From the NCBI GenBank assembly GCA_963575745.1, contig CAUYUJ010014757.1, positions 89,501-153,500 of the forward strand: a stretch of DNA of 64,000 bases. The letters are read 5' to 3'. A program made the translations under genes and the position numbers. The DNA comes from Prorocentrum cordatum. Lineage: Eukaryota; Sar; Dinophyceae; Prorocentrales; Prorocentraceae. Shown here piece by piece: positions 53,690 to 64,000 of this stretch. Position 1 is the first letter of the stretch; every line of letters begins with the position of its first letter. The notes beneath the pieces were generated by a model. The model searched no databases and was not told where the DNA came from. It saw only the letters and a program-made list of their open reading frames with translations.

Positions 53690-53960
53690 CGTAAGCCTGT
53701 AGAATCACACCATACTTGCGTCCCCGAGGCCACAAGCCCTCGCACATTACACTATAGTCGCGTGTCCGAGGCCATAAACCCTTGTAAAGTATGCGATAGT
53801 TGCGCCCCCGAGGCCATACACATTCGCAGATTATACCACATTCGCGTCCCCGAGGCCATAATCCCGTGTAAACTACGCATTTCCTCGACGCCATAAACCA
53901 TAGAAAAGTAGCTAATGTGCACGCCACCGAAGCCATAAACCATCGTGAATCAATATTGGC
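53690..53960 (-). repeat. 42-bp minisatellite, array 2
   Basis: Six or so units in the same orientation as array 1. In minus frame: GLWPRGRECGIICE, CVWPRGRNYRILYK, GLWPRTRDYSVMCE, GLWPRGRKYGVILQ. The array is open in more than one frame. Confidence 0.8.
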
Positions 53961-54084
53961 CCTCGCGTGCTTCACGTCAGCGTCCAGACATCCCAACACA
54001 GCTCTGGCAAGTCCCATTCTAAGAGAGGAGGGCCAGCGGCATGGGGGCGAAGCCCTTAAGGATATATAGCAGGATCGGCGACTC

Positions 54085-54124
54085 ATGATATATATATATA
54101 TATATATATGTGTCTATATGTATG

Positions 54125-54161
<37 letters not shown>

Positions 54162-54487
54162 AGATATGTATATACATACATGCATACATACATACATACC
54201 TACATACCTACATACCTACGTACCTACATACATACATACATGCATACATGCGTACATGCATACATGCATGCATACATACACACATACATGCATACATGTA
54301 CACATATACACATATACATATATATACACATATACACATATACATATACATATACACATACAAATACATATACATATACACATCCATATTCATACGCACA
54401 TACATATACATACATATACATAGACATATACATATACGTATACGTATACATATACATATACATATATACATTTGCATATACATATAC

Positions 54488-54536
<49 letters not shown>

Positions 54537-54591
54537 CATATACATATACGTATACCTGTACATAAACATATACATATATATATATATAAAA

Positions 54592-54625
<34 letters not shown>

Positions 54626-54690
54626 GCAAATACATAAATTTATACATATACCTATACATATACATATACATATACATATACGTGTTGCCA
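54085..54690. repeat. (TACATA)n/(TA)n microsatellite
   Basis: About 600 bp of TACATA, CATACATA and TA repeats. Confidence 0.95.
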
Positions 54691-54692
54691 AC

Positions 54693-55348
<656 letters not shown>

Positions 55349-55419
55349 GGTCCCCAGACTAGTTTGTTGACTCTATTTGAATATTCCCCCTGCAGAGGGA
55401 CAGGCCCGACTTACGCCTT

Positions 55420-55482
55420 GGGGAGGAGGAGGAGGAGGAGGAGGAGGAGGAGGAGGAGGAGGAGGAGGAGGAGGAGGGGGGG
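55420..55482. repeat. (GGA)n microsatellite
   Basis: About 60 bp of pure GGA directly before the exon-like array. Confidence 0.95.
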
Positions 55483-55489
55483 GGACCTG

Positions 55490-58400
55490 AAGGTCGCGAA
55501 GCGCCAGCTCCTCCTTCCTCGAGCCCTCGTCTTGTGAGGTGTGGCGCCACCGTGTTTTGGCTCGTGCTGCTGCGGCCCCGAGTGCATGGATTCTATGTGT
55601 GGCAACTGCCACACGACCAAGAGCCACGACCAAGAGCTATGCTAGTGAACAGATGGTTAAGAGGCTGGAACAGGGTAAGTGCCGTCGGTCGCGACGGACG
55701 GAGCCTGCTCCTCCTTCCTCGAGCCCATCGTCGTGTTAGGCATGGCGCCACCGTGTTCTGGCTCGTGCTGCTGCGGCTCCGAGTGCATGGATTCTATGTG
55801 TGGCAAGTGCCACACGACCAAGAGCTACGACCAAGAGCTACGCTGGTGAACAGATGGTGAAGAGGCTGAAACAGGGCAAGCGCCGTCGGTCGCGAGGGTC
55901 GGCGCCAGCTCCTCCTTCCTCGAGCCCATCGTCTTGCGAGGCATGGCCACGATGGTCTGGCTCGTGCTGCTACAGTTCCGAGTGGGTGGATTAGATGTGG
56001 CAACTGTTACACGACCAAAAGCTACGACCAAGAGCTATGCTAGTGAACAGATGGTTGAAAGGCTGGAACAAGGTAAGTGACGTTGGTCACGGGGGTCGTC
56101 GCATGCTCCTCCTTCCTCGAGCCATCGCCTTGCGAGGCATGGCCACCGTGTTCTGGCTCGTGCTGTTACGGTCCGAGTGTATGGATTATGCGAAGCAGCT
56201 GCTACACGACCAAAAGCTATGGTTGTGAACAGATGGTTAAGAGGCTGGAACAGGGTAAGTGCCGTCGGTCGCGACGGACGGAGCCAGCTCATCCTTCCTC
56301 GAGCCCTCGTCTTGTGAGGCATGGCCACCGTGGTCTGGCTCGCACTGCTACGGTTCCGAGTCTATGGATTAGATGTGGCGACTGTTACACGACCAAGAGC
56401 CACGACCAAGAGCTACGCTAAGGAACAGATGGCTAAGAAGCTGGAACAGGGTAAGTGTCGTCGGTCGCGAGGGTCGGCGCCAGCTCCTCCTTCCTCGAGC
56501 CCTCGTCTTGTGAGGCATGGCCACCGTGTTCTGGCTCGCGCTACTACGATTCCGAGTGCATGGATTATGCGCGGCAACTGTTACACGACAAGGGCTATGC
56601 TAGTGTACAGGTGGTTAAGAAGCTGGAACAGCGTAAGCGCCGTCGGTCGCGAGGGTCGGCGCCAACTCCTCCTTCCTCGAGCCCTCGTCTTGTGGGGCAT
56701 GGCCACCGTGTTCTAGCTCGTGCCGCTACGGTTCCGAATGTATGGGTTCTGTATGGCAACTCATACGCGACCAATAGACACGACCAAGAGCTATGCTAGT
56801 GAACAGATGGTGAAGAGGCTGGAACAGGGTAAGTGCCGTCGGTCGCGAGGGTCGGCGCCAGCTCCTCCTTCCTCGAGCGCCTCGTCTTGTTAGGCATGGC
56901 CACCGTGTTCTGGCTCGTGCTGCTGCGGCTCCGAGTGTGAAGCTAATGCGTGGCAGCTGTCACACGACCATTGGATACCTGGAAATTGGCACCAACACCA
57001 ACACAGGGGGTTGCCTCCACCAGGGGAAAACGATCCTAGATTTCGCTGTTGGTGGTAATCGTTCGGCCGCCTAGGAAGCCAGAATAACTATACGACCACC
57101 CTGCGGGCGATAAGGAGGTTCTGACCCGTGCTACTACGATTCCGAGCGCATAAAATATGTATAACAACTATCACACGACCAAGAGCCACGACCAAGAGCT
57201 ATGCCAATGAACAGGTGGTTAGGAAGCTAAAACAGAATAAATGCAGTCGGTCGCGAGGGTCGGCGCCAACTCCTCCTTCCTCGAGCCCTCGTCTCTGTGG
57301 GGCATGGCCACCGTGTTCTGGCTCGTGCCGCTACGGTTCCGAATGTATGGATCGTGTATGGCAACTCATACGCGACCAATAGATATGACCAAGAGCTATG
57401 CTAGTGAACAGATGGTTAAAAGCCTGGGACAAGGTAAGTGCCGTCGGTCGCGAAGGTCGGCGCCAGCTCCTCCTTCCTCGAGCTCCTCGTCTTGCTAGGC
57501 ATGGCCAACGTGTTCTGGCTCGTGCAGCTACGGTTCCGAGTCTATGGATTAGATGTGGCGACTGTTACACGACCAAGAGCCACGACCAAGAGCTACGCTA
57601 AGGAACAGATGGCTAGGAAGCTGGAACAGGGTAAGTGCCGTCGGTCGCGAGGGTCGGCGCCAGCTCCTCCTTCCTCGAGCCCTCGTCTTGTGAGGCATGG
57701 CCACCGTGTTCTGGCTCGTGCTACTACGATTCCGAGTGCATGGATTATGCGCGGCAACTGTTACACGACAAGGAGGTCCGACCAAAAGCTATGCGCTATG
57801 CTAGTGCACAGGTGGTTAAGAAGCTGGAACAGCGTAAGCGCCGTCGGTCGCGAGGGTCGGCGCCAACTCCTCCTTCCTCGAGCCCCTCGTCTTGTGAGGC
57901 ATGGCCACCGTGGTCTGGACCGTGCTGCTGCTGTTCCGAGTGCATGGATTATGTGCGGCAGCTGTTACACGACCAAGAGCTATGACCAAGAGCTGTGCTA
58001 CTGAACAGATGGTTAAGAGGCTGGAACCGGGCAAGTGCCGTCGGTCGCGAGGGTCGGCGCCAGCTCCTCATTCCTCGAGCCAATCGTCTTGTGAGGCATG
58101 GCCACCGTGGTCTGGCTCGTGCTGCTGCGCCTCCGAACGTATGGCGTATGTGTGGCAACTGTGGCACGACCAAGAGCTACGACCAAGAGCTATGCTAGTG
58201 AACAGATGGTTAAAAGCCTGGGACAAGGTAAGTGCCGTCGGTCGCGAGGGTCGGCGCCAGCTCCTCCTTCCTCGAGCTCCTCGTCTTGTTAGGCATGGCC
58301 ACCGTGTTCTGGCTCGTGCAGCTACGGTTCCGAACGCATGGATTAGATGTGGCAGCTGTTACACGACCAAGAGCCACGACCAAGAGCTGTGCTAGTGAAC

Positions 58401-58767
58401 AGATGGTGAAGAGGCTGGAACAGGGTAAGTGCCGTCGGTCGTGAGGGTCGGCGCCAGCTCCTCCTTCCTCGAGCCCTCATCTTATGAGGCATGGCCACCG
58501 TGTTCTGACCCGTGCTACTACGATTCCGAGCGCATAAAATATGTATAACAACTAGCACACGACCGAGAGCCACGACCAAGAGCTATGCTAATGAACAGGT
58601 GGTTAGGAAGCTAAAACAGAATAAATGCAGTCGGTCGCGAGGGTCGGCGCCAACTCCTCCTTCCTCGAGCCCTCGTCTTTGTGGGGCATGGCCACCGTGT
58701 TCTGGCTCGTGCCGCTACGGTTGCGAAAGTATGGATTATGTATGGCAACTCATACGCGACCAATAGA
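55490..58767 (+). repeat. Exon-intron-like tandem array, block 1 (15 units of ~180-200 bp)
   Basis: GTCGGTCGCGAGGGTCGGCG-type segments mark units at about 55683, 55888, 56084, 56263, 56459, 56641, 56837, 57246, 57440, 57638, 57840, 58038, 58235, 58433 and 58629. A typical unit is GGCATGGCCACCGTG, a 43-codon open core, TATGCTAGTGAACAGATGGT, then AAGAGGCTGGAACAGG, the donor-like GTAAGTGCCGTCGG, CTCCTCCTTCCTCGAGCCC and TCTTGTGAG. Donor variants are GTAAGC, GCAAGT and GCAAGC; GC donors are used in dinoflagellates, and a few units have lost the donor. The core encodes YASEQMVKRLEQ in one frame and SECMDYxWQLLHDQ in another. In the unit ending at about 56633 both lie in a single frame (DYARQLLHDKGYASVQVVKKLEQ); a duplicated ACCAAGAGCTACG separates the frames in most other units. 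No known domain. Confidence 0.85.
56972..57120. repeat. ~148-bp segment inserted in the array, copy 1
   Basis: GGATACCTGGAAATTGGCAC to GCGGGCGATAAGGAGGTT. The only other copy is at 62511-62658, at the end of block 2, about 95 percent identical. It replaces the second half of a unit, so it may be the original flank of the array. Confidence 0.8.
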
Positions 58768-60089
58768 TCCGCCGATCCGGCGTGTGAGTTTCAAGGAGTC
58801 TCAGCTACAGCCTCGAGGCTGAGCTTCAGCCTCTGGGGGGGTCGCCGGGGTGGCTCTGCCGGGGAAGGGGGGGTGGGGGGGGGGGGGGGGTGCGAGTTTC
58901 CGGCGAACCCCGGGGCCGCTCCGGGGGAGTGGAAGATAGGGGGGGGGGGGGCGCCATGCTCCGCTTTTTCCGGCGCTTTGGAGGAGGGGGGGGGCCCAAG
59001 AGACCCCCAAGGGGTTCCAAGAGGGCCCCGAGTCGCCGAAAAATCGCTCCAAGACGCCCGAGATGGCCTCCAGACGGCCCAAGGTGTCTCCAAGACGCCC
59101 CAAGAAGCTTCCAAGAGGCCTCCCAAGAGGGCCCCAAGAGGCCAGAATCGTTGATTTTCATTGGTTTTCTCAGGGTTTTTAGCGTTCTTGCCTTTTCGGG
59201 CGTCCGACGCTCGAAGACGGCCCAAGAGGCCCCCAAGTCCGTCCCAAGACGGCCCACGATGCTTCCAACACGGCCCAAGAGAGCCCCAAGACGGCCCAAG
59301 AGGGCCCCAAGACGGCCCAAGAGGGCCTCTGGACAGCCCAAGAAGGCCCCAAGAGAGCCCCAAGAGGGGCCCAAGAGGGGGACCACGAACCGAAAGAACC
59401 GAGCTTTCCGCCCCAAGAGGCCCCCAGGAGGCCCCAAGAGACCCCCAAGGGGCCCCAAGAAGCCCACAAGAGGCCCAAAAGAGGTTCCAAGAGGCCCCAA
59501 AACAGCTCCCCAGAGGCCTCCAGACTGCCTCCGGCAGGCCCCCGGTTTCTTCCGCGGCACCGCCCAGGGCGCCACCGGCAGGATGTCCTCCGTCTCATCG
59601 TTTTCCTTCAAGTTATCGCCTCTTCCTCATTCTCCTCCTCCTCCTCTGCGACCTCACTCCTATCCCTCAACGATCGCGTCACCGAGTGCCTCTTCTTTGA
59701 AACATCCTCGCTCTTCAAACGCACATCCATACACACATGCATACATACCTACATTTAAACACATTTGCATACATAGAAAAACAATCTTCCAGACATACAT
59801 ACTTACATTCACACACATACACACATATTATCATACACACATACAAACATACATACAAACTAAATACATACATACGCGCACAAGCATACATACATACATA
59901 CGTACCTACACACAGGCACACATGATCAATGCATGCATACATGCATGCACGCGTACATACACACACATATATCGTGAAACTCACCGCGTGCTCGAAACTT
60001 GAGAGAGACCGCGGGAAGTCGAGAGAAGCCGCGGAACGAGGCCTCTACTACTACTACCACTACTACCACAACCACTACTACTACTACTA

Positions 60090-60121
<32 letters not shown>

Positions 60122-60122
60122 G

Positions 60123-60158
<36 letters not shown>

Positions 60159-60351
60159 ATACTACTACTAGTACTACAGGAGCCTTTCCCAACTAGTATG
60201 TGTGTGTGGGTGATGCTGTGTGCGCATGTCTGCGGCGCAGGTTAAGTGGTGTGACTGTGTGTGTGCGTTTGAGTGTGCGCCCATAATTTCTGCGTCTGGA
60301 GAATAACCCCGAGCGACCCGGATCGGCGGCACTGGCCGAAGGCCACTACAA
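58768..60351. other. 1.58-kb interruption of the exon-like array
   Basis: The array breaks after CAATAGA (58761-58767) and resumes with TATGACCAAGAGC at 60352. In uninterrupted units (57372-57392, 61720-61740) these two are adjacent. Near its two ends lie CCGCCGATCCGG (58769-58780) and its inverse CCGGATCGGCGG (60318-60329). Content: GC-rich CCAAGACGG satellite with an AT-rich island at 59155-59200 (58990-59580), (CATA)n (59700-59960) and (TAC)n (60045-60175). No gene is seen; Lys/Pro/Arg frames are compositional. Confidence 0.75.
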
Positions 60352-62510
60352 TATGACCAAGAGCTATGCTAGTGAACAGATGGTTAAAAGCCTGGGACAA
60401 GGTAAGTGCCGTCGGTCGCGAGGGTCGGCGCCAGCTCCTCCTTCCTCGAGCCCTCGTCTTGTGAGGCATGGCCACCGTGGTCTGGCACGCACTGCTACGG
60501 TTCCGAGTCTACGGATTAGATGTGGCGACTGTTACACGACCAAGAGCCACGACCAAGAGCTATGCTAAGGAACAGATGGCTAAGAAGCTGGAACAGGGTA
60601 AGCGCCGTCGGTCGCGAGGGTCGGCGCCAGCTCCTCCTTCCTCGAGCCCTCGTCTTGTGAGGCATGGCCACCGTGTTCTGGCTCGTGCTACTACGATTCC
60701 GAGTGCATGGATTATGCGTGGCAACTGTTACACGACAAGGAGGTCCGACCAAAAGCTATGCTAGTGCACAGGTGGTTAAGAAGCTGGAACAGCGTAAGCG
60801 CCGTCGGTCGCGAGGGTCGGCGCCAACTCCTCCTTCCTCGAACCCCTCGTCTTGTGAGGCATGGCCACCGTGGTCTGGACCGTGCCGCTGCTGTTCCGAC
60901 TGTATGGATTATGTGCGGCAGCTGTGGCACGACCACGAGCTATGACCAAGAGCTGTGCTACTGAACAGATGGTTAAGAGGCTGGAACCGGGCAAGTGCCG
61001 TCGGTCGCGAGGGTCGGCGCCAGCTCCTCCTTCCTCGAGCCAATCGTCTTGCGAGGCATGGCCACCGTGGTCTGGCTCGTGCTGCTGCGGTTCCGAACGT
61101 ATGGAGTATGTGTGGCAACTGTGGCACGACCAAGAGCTACGACCAAGAGCTGTGCTAGTGAAGAGATGGTTGAAAGCCTGGGACAAGGTAAGCGCCGTCG
61201 GTCGCGAGGGTCGGCGCCAACTCCTCCTTCCTCGAGCTCCTCGTCTTGTCAGGCATGGCCACCGCGTTCTGGCTCGTGCAGCTACGGTTCCGAACGTATG
61301 GATTAGATGTGGCAGCTGTTACACGACCAAGAGCCACGACCAAGAGCTGTGCTAGTGAACAGATGGTGAAGAGGCTGGAACAGGGTAAGTGCCGTCGGTC
61401 GCGAGGGTCGGCGCCAGCTCCTCCTTCCTCGAGCCCCCATCTTATGAGGCATGGCCACGTGTTCTGACCCGTGCTACTACGATTCCGAGCGCATAAAATA
61501 TGTATAACAACTAGCACACGACCAAGAGCCACGACCAAGAGCTATGCTAATGAACAGGTGGTTAGGAAGCTCAAACAGAATAAATGCAGTCGGTCGCGAG
61601 GGTCGGCGCCAACTCCTCCTTCCTCGAGCCCTCGTCTTTGTGGGGCATGGCCACCGTGTTCTGGCTCGTGCCGCTACGGTTCCGAATGTATGGATTATGT
61701 GTGGCAACTCATACGCGACCAATAGATATGACCAAAAGCTATGCTAGTGAACAGATGGTTAAAAGCCTGGGACAAGGTAAGTGCCGTCGGTCGCGAGGGT
61801 CGGCGCCAGTTCCTCCTTCCTCGAGCTCCTCGTCTTGTTAGGCATGGCCACCGTGTTTTGGCTCGTGCAGCTACGGTTCCGAACGTATGGATTAGATGTG
61901 GCAGCTGTTACACGACCAAGAGCCACGACCAAGAGCTGTGCTAGCGAACAGATGGTTAAGAGGCTGGAACAGGTTAAGTGCCGTCGGTCGCGAGGGTCGG
62001 CGCCAGCTCCTCCTTCCTCGAGCCCTCGTCTTGTGAGGCATGGCCACCGTGTTCTGGCTCGTGCTACTACGATTCCGAATGCATGGATTATGTGTGGCAA
62101 CTGTTACACGACAAGGAGGTCCGACCAAGAGCTATGCTATTGTACAGGTGGTTAAGAAGCTGGAACAGCCAAAGCGCCGTCGGTCGCGAGGGTCGGCGCC
62201 AACTCCTTCTTCATCGAGCCCATCGTCTTGTGAGGCATGGCCACCGTGGTCTGGACCGTGCTGCTGCTGTTCCGAACGTATGGATTATGTGTGGCAACTG
62301 TGGCACGACCAAAAGTTACGACCAAGAGCTATGCTAGTGAACAGATGGTGAAGAGGCTGGAACAGGGTAAGTGCCGTCGGTCGCGAGGGTCGACGCCAGC
62401 TCCTCCTTCCTCGAGCGCCTCGTCTTGTTAGGCATGGCCACCGAGTTCTGGCTCGTGCTGCTGCGGCTCCGAGTGTATAGATAATGTGTGGCAGCTGTCA
62501 CACGACCAGT
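60352..62510 (+). repeat. Exon-intron-like tandem array, block 2 (11 units)
   Basis: Units at about 60411, 60606, 60800, 61000, 61196, 61394, 61587, 61786, 61981, 62176 and 62376. 60352-61725 repeats 57386-58760 unit for unit, a ~1.37-kb higher-order repeat of seven units, and 61726 onward begins a third round. Same exon-like core, donor and pyrimidine tract as block 1. Confidence 0.85.
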
Positions 62511-62658
62511 GGATACCTGGAAATGGGCACCAACACCAACACAGGGGGTTGACTGCACCAGGGGAAGACGATCCTAGATCTCGCTGTTGGTAGTAATCGT
62601 TCGGCCGCCTAGGAAGCCAGAATAACTATAAGACCACCCTGCGGGCGATAAGGAGGTT
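62511..62658. repeat. ~148-bp segment, copy 2, closing block 2
   Basis: Same as 56972-57120. Here it is followed by unrelated DNA, so it forms the right edge of the array. Confidence 0.8.
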
Positions 62659-62724
62659 TAGGGGGATTGAGATCAGATGCCCACCCTGACTGACCTCCAG
62701 CCTGTCACCTTGATATCATCTCTC

Positions 62725-62726
62725 TA

Positions 62727-62767
<41 letters not shown>

Positions 62768-62789
62768 GTGTCTCTCTCTCTCTCTCTCG

Positions 62790-62838
<49 letters not shown>

Positions 62839-62850
62839 CCTCTCTATCAG
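62725..62850. repeat. (TC)n microsatellite
   Basis: About 120 bp of TC with few interruptions. Confidence 0.95.
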
Positions 62851-63310
62851 AGTCTCGCCGCAGGCGCAGAAACAAATGAATTGATGGATTGGGTTGGATG
62901 GATTGGACTGGGTGGGATGAGATAAGATGGGACAATATGGGTTGGATAAGATAAGATGGGTTGGATTGGACAAGATGGATTGGAGAAGATAAGCTGGATT
63001 GGATAAGAAAGCCCGCCGCAGGCGCCGACAAAAATGAATTGATGGATTGGGTTGGGTGGATTGGATTGGATGGGATAAGATGGATTGGATAAGATAAGAT
63101 GGGTTGGATTGGAAAAAATATATTGGATAAGATGGATTGGACTGGCCCGCCGCAAGCGCAGAAACAAGTGAATTGATGGATTGGGTTGGGTGGATTGGAT
63201 TGGGTGGGATAAGATAAGATGGGACAAGTTGGGTTGGATAAGATAAGAAGGATTGGATTGGAAAAGATAAGCTGGATTGGATAAGAAAGCCCGCCGCAGG
63301 CGCCGAAAAA
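62851..63310. repeat. ~145-bp tandem repeat rich in GGATTGGATAAGATAA
   Basis: Units start CGCCGCAGGCGCAGAAACAA at about 62853, 63013, 63147 and 63293 (last partial). Inside are GGGTTGG, GGATTGGA and AAGATAAGATGG words. Confidence 0.85.
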
Positions 63311-63334
63311 AATGAATTATGAAATTTGCGACAT

Positions 63335-63605
63335 GCGTTAGCGCCGGGACGCCCGGGACACCCAGGACACCCAGGACACCGCCCGGCCCAACTGCGACAC
63401 CTCCCGCCCGCCGGCGGACGGGAAACGGACTTTCGCTCCCACTGACACCCGGGACACCCGGGACACCGCCCGGCCCAACTGGGACACCTCCCGCCCACCG
63501 GCGGACGGGAAACAAACTTTCGCTCCTACTGACACCCGGGACACCCGGGACACCGCCCGGCCCAACTGGGACACCTCCCAGCCACCGGCGGACGGGATCG
63601 GACTT
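63335..63605. repeat. 87-bp (29-codon) tandem repeat, three units
   Basis: Units of GACACCCGGGACACCCGGGA followed by CACCGCCCGGCCCAACT, CCACCGGCGGACGGGA and CTTTCGCTCCTACT at about 63355, 63444 and 63531. The length is a multiple of three and both strands stay open (minus: SQLGRAVSRVSRVSVGAKV), but no flanking coding context is seen. Confidence 0.8.
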
Positions 63606-63821
63606 TCGCTCCTACTTCGGCCTAGCTACAGGAAGATCACGCGCAGTTTCGCCTCGCCCGCACGCACGACACGAAACCGAAACCGATTTCCCGGTGGGGG
63701 GTCTCCGTTTCACTGCGATCTCACCCCCCAACCCCCGATTACCACCATCACCGAGATCGGGACACTTTTCCCTCGGTGGAGGCACACCGCCAATATTGAT
63801 GTTGGTGTAAACCTCTGGCCA

Positions 63822-63895
63822 TCTGAGACCAAGAGTTATGCTAGTGAGCAGGTGGTCAAGAGGCTGCAACAGGGTAAGTGCCGTCGGTCGCGAGG
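63822..63895 (+). other. Isolated, diverged exon-like unit with splice donor
   Basis: ACCAAGAGTTATGCTAGTGA, then GCAGGTGGTCAAGAGGCTGC and AACAGG, is followed by GTAAGTGCCGTCGGTCGCGA, the array donor and intron start. Against the array consensus the coding part differs at five sites, three synonymous (AGC/AGT, GAA/GAG, GTT/GTC) and two conservative (M/V, E/Q) in the YASEQMVKRLEQ frame. A preceding CATCTGAG could be an acceptor. This may be a true exon of a gene continuing right of the window. Confidence 0.5.
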
Positions 63896-64000
63896 GTCTG
63901 CTGTGCAGCACACACACACACACACACCGACAGTCCCCACCGTATGAATGTGCCATGTGCGAGACAAGTGCTGGTAGCTGCGAGGTGGCTCAGTGGCATC

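Overview
The window reads as nuclear DNA of a dinoflagellate; I cannot name the genus. The strongest evidence is a perfect 22-nt dinoflagellate spliced-leader (SL) sequence at 31991-32012 (minus strand), plus degenerate SL relics at 2781-2839. Also typical of this group as I know it are a non-LTR retrotransposon with RanBP2-type zinc finger ORF1, RNase H, AP-endonuclease, reverse transcriptase, C2H2 finger and a C-terminal PPC-motif domain, a Pif1/RecD-like helicase remnant, high GC with AT-rich islands, and massive simple-sequence and satellite content. I found no rRNA, tRNA or intact ordinary single-copy gene.

Layout. 1-3700 is repeated base for base at 8791-12490; the first copy stops exactly at a 100-N gap (3701-3800), so this is probably an assembly duplication. 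The module holds two inverted-repeat (MITE-like) elements and a decayed minus-strand gene for a type II membrane protein, broken by a SINE-like insertion and headed by tandem SL relics. 4113-5066 is a helicase 3' remnant with an in-frame stop. 5067-8695 is a ~160-bp tandem array. 12.5-16.9 kb is low-complexity DNA with a ~390-bp foldback element. 16963-18330 is a 5'-truncated LINE tail. 18.3-22.5 kb is simple repeats and degenerate GC-rich satellite.

22.5-32.3 kb is built from a ~1-kb repeat (family B). One copy is nested in a SINE-like repeat (family A), then three follow in tandem, and the last is interrupted by a processed retrogene (30244-32012) with an SL at its 5' end, poly(A) at its 3' end and a 20-bp target-site duplication. 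32.3-38.2 kb is mostly repeats. 38261-46314 is a nearly complete but decayed LINE on the minus strand. 46.4-51.2 kb holds microsatellites and two copies of another inverted-repeat element. 51.5-54.0 kb is a GC-rich satellite flanked by two arrays of a 42-bp (14-codon) minisatellite. 55240-55347 is a run of 108 A.

55490-62515, with one more diverged unit at 63822-63895, is the most unusual part: 27 recognisable ~180-200-bp units, each with an exon-like core that usually ends at a GTAAGT-type splice donor, followed by a pyrimidine-rich stretch and TGTGAG. The most diverged unit differs from the rest mainly at third codon positions or conservatively in the frame reading YASEQMVKRLEQ, as if a small exon and its intron edges had been multiplied. 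No cooperating gene system is visible; the window is a record of retroposition, nested insertion and tandem amplification.
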